A DNA stretch of 25,295 bases from the NCBI GenBank assembly GCA_016840125.1, contig JAEOSY010000653.1, positions 1-25,295 of the forward strand, read 5' to 3'. The notes under the pieces were generated by a model. That model ran no database searches. It was not told the origin of the DNA and saw only the letters and a list, made by a program, of their open reading frames with translations. Shown here piece after piece: positions 23,369 through 25,295 of the stretch; position 1 is the stretch's first letter, and every line of letters begins with the position of its first letter. The position numbers and the translations under genes are program-made. The DNA comes from Candidatus Helarchaeota archaeon (lineage in GTDB: Archaea; Asgardarchaeota; Lokiarchaeia; Helarchaeales; HEL-GB-A).

Positions 23369-24763
23369 ATGCGTTATAAGGATAGAATTGATCTTTACTC
23401 TGATGCTGGGGAATGTATCGCCGAAGATATCCCTTTAGAAGCTATTTCTCCGCTTGTTAATCCTTATATTAGAAGATTCCTTCGCTTAGTCAAGTCAATT
23501 GCTTTTGTGGATCTGAAAGCAATTGAAACTATGGCACGGGCGGGTCGTGCAGGGCACACAACTTCTCTCCGACGTGATGAGGTGCAAATGCCTTGGCATA
23601 GTCGTGATTGGCCAATCCTTCAAAATGCTAAGTTGATTGCTGATTATGTTGAAGATATTCTAAAAACACCCCAAATTAACGGAGTTCCAGATGATACTGA
23701 AGTTCAGCTTTTTGAAGGTGATCAAAAACTGATGATAAAGATATCTAATCATCGAATGGATTGCGCAAGTGGACGTGCTCCTGTATATACTCTCTCAGGA
23801 TTGGCAGTTGGCCAAGCTATCTCAGACTTATTTAATATCACACCTGAAACTGACCCTGATGGATGTGCCTTCTTAAAAAATATTCTATATGGCCGATATC
23901 CCCAGACTGTCACTTTTCAACCAGGTAATCCTGTCTCAGGATTCCTTAGACCACCTCAAACACAAGAAGGAATCGGAACTGGCTTCAGAACTATTATTAT
24001 AAACCATCTCGCAGCTCTAGCAAATAAACGAACACTCGATTCTGTCGCTCTAGCCACAATGTTGGAGCAAGGTGCCCAGTTTGAAATGGGAAACGCTCTT
24101 GGTTGGTACGAACGGTATAATTTATTAGGAATGGCGTACCAGGGATTCAACGCAAACAACCTCGTCCTTGATCTAGTTTCTGAAAATAGATCTGGAACTG
24201 TAGGGGATATTATCCGCACTCTTATGCAGAAGGCATTAGAAACTGAAGTAATTCGTCCGAAGAGTGACAAATTTCCCGATGTTCAACCGTCTGGGTACAA
24301 ATTTTATACTTCTGATGATATTCCAATGTGGAATGCTTATACTTGTGCTGGATTACTTGCAGCCTGCATTGTCAATGTAGGTGCCAGTCGGGCAGCCCAA
24401 TGTGTTTCGGCCGTATTAGGCGCATTTGGTGATTTACTTTGTTTTGAATCTGGCGGACTTCCAGACCCAGATTGTGGACGCGTTATGGGGACAGGTCTGG
24501 GCTTCTGCTTTTATACCCATTCCATCTATGGTGGAGCTGGGCCTGGGGCTTTCGCTATGGATCATGTTTTAGTCAAACATACTTCCGGGTTTTTCACTCC
24601 TTGTGTCGCGGCAGCAATGTGTCTCGATGCAGGGACTCAAATATTTAGCCCTCAAATGACCTCCGGAGGATTTTTCAAAATCCGAGAGGAATTCCCCATT
24701 TTTCAAAATCCTCTCCAACAAATTGCTGAAGCTGCACTTGAAATAAAGAAAAAAATAAAGTGA
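23369..24763 (+). CDS. mcrB: Methyl/alkyl-coenzyme M reductase beta subunit
   Basis: A 464-residue McrB, one of three subunits of the nickel-F430 enzyme that forms or activates alkanes. Matching blocks are YKDRIDLYSDAGECIAEDIP, LSPLVNPYIRR-like SPLVNPYIRRFL, CASGRAPVYTLSGLAVGQ, HSIYGGAGPGAF, HTSGFFTPCVAAAMCLDAGTQ and FSPQMTSG. Its length is normal (about 440-465). Canonical methanogens have GGGGPG.FHGNH in the HSIYGG region; here it is GGAGPGAFAMDH, which fits a divergent Mcr. A TGAGG site lies 7 bases before the ATG. It is followed after six bases by mcrG, without the mcrD and mcrC genes found in methanogen operons. An alkyl-CoM reductase role is inference. Confidence 0.93.
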   Translation: MRYKDRIDLYSDAGECIAEDIPLEAISPLVNPYIRRFLRLVKSIAFVDLKAIETMARAGRAGHTTSLRRDEVQMPWHSRDWPILQNAKLIADYVEDILKTPQINGVPDDTEVQLFEGDQKLMIKISNHRMDCASGRAPVYTLSGLAVGQAISDLFNITPETDPDGCAFLKNILYGRYPQTVTFQPGNPVSGFLRPPQTQEGIGTGFRTIIINHLAALANKRTLDSVALATMLEQGAQFEMGNALGWYERYNLLGMAYQGFNANNLVLDLVSENRSGTVGDIIRTLMQKALETEVIRPKSDKFPDVQPSGYKFYTSDDIPMWNAYTCAGLLAACIVNVGASRAAQCVSAVLGAFGDLLCFESGGLPDPDCGRVMGTGLGFCFYTHSIYGGAGPGAFAMDHVLVKHTSGFFTPCVAAAMCLDAGTQIFSPQMTSGGFFKIREEFPIFQNPLQQIAEAALEIKKKIK

Positions 24764-24769
24764 TGAAGA

Positions 24770-25295
24770 ATGACAACTGAAAAGAAAAAAGTGAAATACA
24801 TCCCTCAGACATATCCTGGAGCTGAAACTGTTTCTGAGCGACGCCGTAAAATTATGGACCCTAGTCGCCGCCTTCTTAAACTACGTGATATTCCCGACGA
24901 TGATATAGTTATGCTGCTAGGTCACCGTCCTCCCGGCTCTCTTTATAGTTCAGTACATCCGCCACTTGATGAACTAATGGAACCTTACGATCCCATTAAA
25001 TCACTTGTTGAACCAACTCCTGGTGCAAGGGCAGGAGATCGAATGCGATTTGTGCAGTTCGCAGATTCTTTCTGGAGACCTGTTGTTACACCATGGCTCC
25101 GAGCTCGGCTGTATTTTAATAGATTTCGTGGCGTGGATACCGTTATTTATTCTGGACGTGAGATATTGGAAATGCGTGAACGAGATGTTGAAGCAGCTGC
25201 AAGAATTTTAATAGAAACAGAATTATTTGATCCCGCGCGGACAGCTCTTCGGGGGCTTACGGTTCATGGGCATGCGCTCCGCCTAGATGAAAATG
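24770..25295 (+). CDS. mcrG: Methyl/alkyl-coenzyme M reductase gamma subunit (3' partial)
   Basis: The first ~175 residues of McrG; the rest runs off the window. Recognisable blocks are YIPQTYPGAETVSERRRKIMDP, LRDIPDDDIVMLLGHRPPG, SVHPPLDEL, IKSLVEPTPGARAGDRMRF, RFRGVDTVIYSGREILEMRERD, ETELFDPARTALRG and TVHGHALRLDEN. The ATG six bases after the mcrB stop gives the normal N-terminus. Compared with methanogen McrG the DS(M/F)...P......RARAY.WR region is shifted (DSFWRPVVTPWLRARLYFNR), again pointing to a divergent enzyme. mcrA is expected further downstream or elsewhere. Confidence 0.93.
   Translation, partial: MTTEKKKVKYIPQTYPGAETVSERRRKIMDPSRRLLKLRDIPDDDIVMLLGHRPPGSLYSSVHPPLDELMEPYDPIKSLVEPTPGARAGDRMRFVQFADSFWRPVVTPWLRARLYFNRFRGVDTVIYSGREILEMRERDVEAAARILIETELFDPARTALRGLTVHGHALRLDEN

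Overview
The window reads as a piece of an archaeal chromosome, most likely an Asgard archaeon, and a Helarchaeota-like lineage is the best guess. Four things point that way. RNA polymerase subunit B is a single unsplit 1123-residue chain, whereas euryarchaeal methanogens usually split it. There are Asgard-style small domain proteins: a Roadblock/LC7 protein and a seven-helix protein with a longin/Roadblock-like tail. Most tRNA genes carry archaeal introns. At the right edge, mcrB and the start of mcrG (methyl/alkyl-coenzyme M reductase) sit among otherwise non-methanogen genes. The taxon is inferred from gene content only.

Left part (1-12240). Two tandem paralogues with a GATase/GIFT-like N-terminus and a helical C-terminus come first, the first cut by the window edge. 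A Roadblock protein and a polytopic membrane protein follow. Next is an HdrD/GlcF-like iron-sulfur protein and a GlcD-like FAD oxidase, both on the minus strand. They look like partners, but a plus-strand gene separates them. It encodes a 761-residue protein with five GYW-type repeats and a nuclease-like C-terminus. Then come three MaoC-type hot-dog hydratase genes, a PycTM-like membrane protein, an adenosine-specific-kinase family protein and a stand-alone RAM (Lrp/AsnC ligand-binding) protein. The hydratases, the FAD/FeS pair and the Mcr genes would fit alkane activation followed by acyl-CoA oxidation, but that link is inference.

Middle (12253-15982). rpoB lies on the minus strand with no rpoH before it and no rpoA after it.

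Right-centre (15983-21882) is an accessory island built around tRNA genes. It holds two tRNA-Lys copies in opposite orientation that differ at one base, a tRNA-Asp with three insertions, tRNA-Tyr with two and tRNA-Arg with three. It also holds two tandem zinc-ribbon/possible nuclease paralogues and an Mrr-type nuclease. Hidden relics are present as well: a 5' piece of tRNA-Asp at 19700-19737, its likely 3' end at 16103-16111, and a C-terminal fragment of the zinc-ribbon family at 21448-21651. The relics suggest that an older minus-strand Asp-Lys tandem was split by about 3.6 kb carrying a new plus-strand Asp-Lys tandem plus nuclease genes.

Right edge (22127-25295). A ThyA-like thymidylate synthase is followed by a T-rich terminator, an AT-rich spacer with a perfect 10-bp inverted repeat, mcrB, and a 5' part of mcrG that runs off the window.
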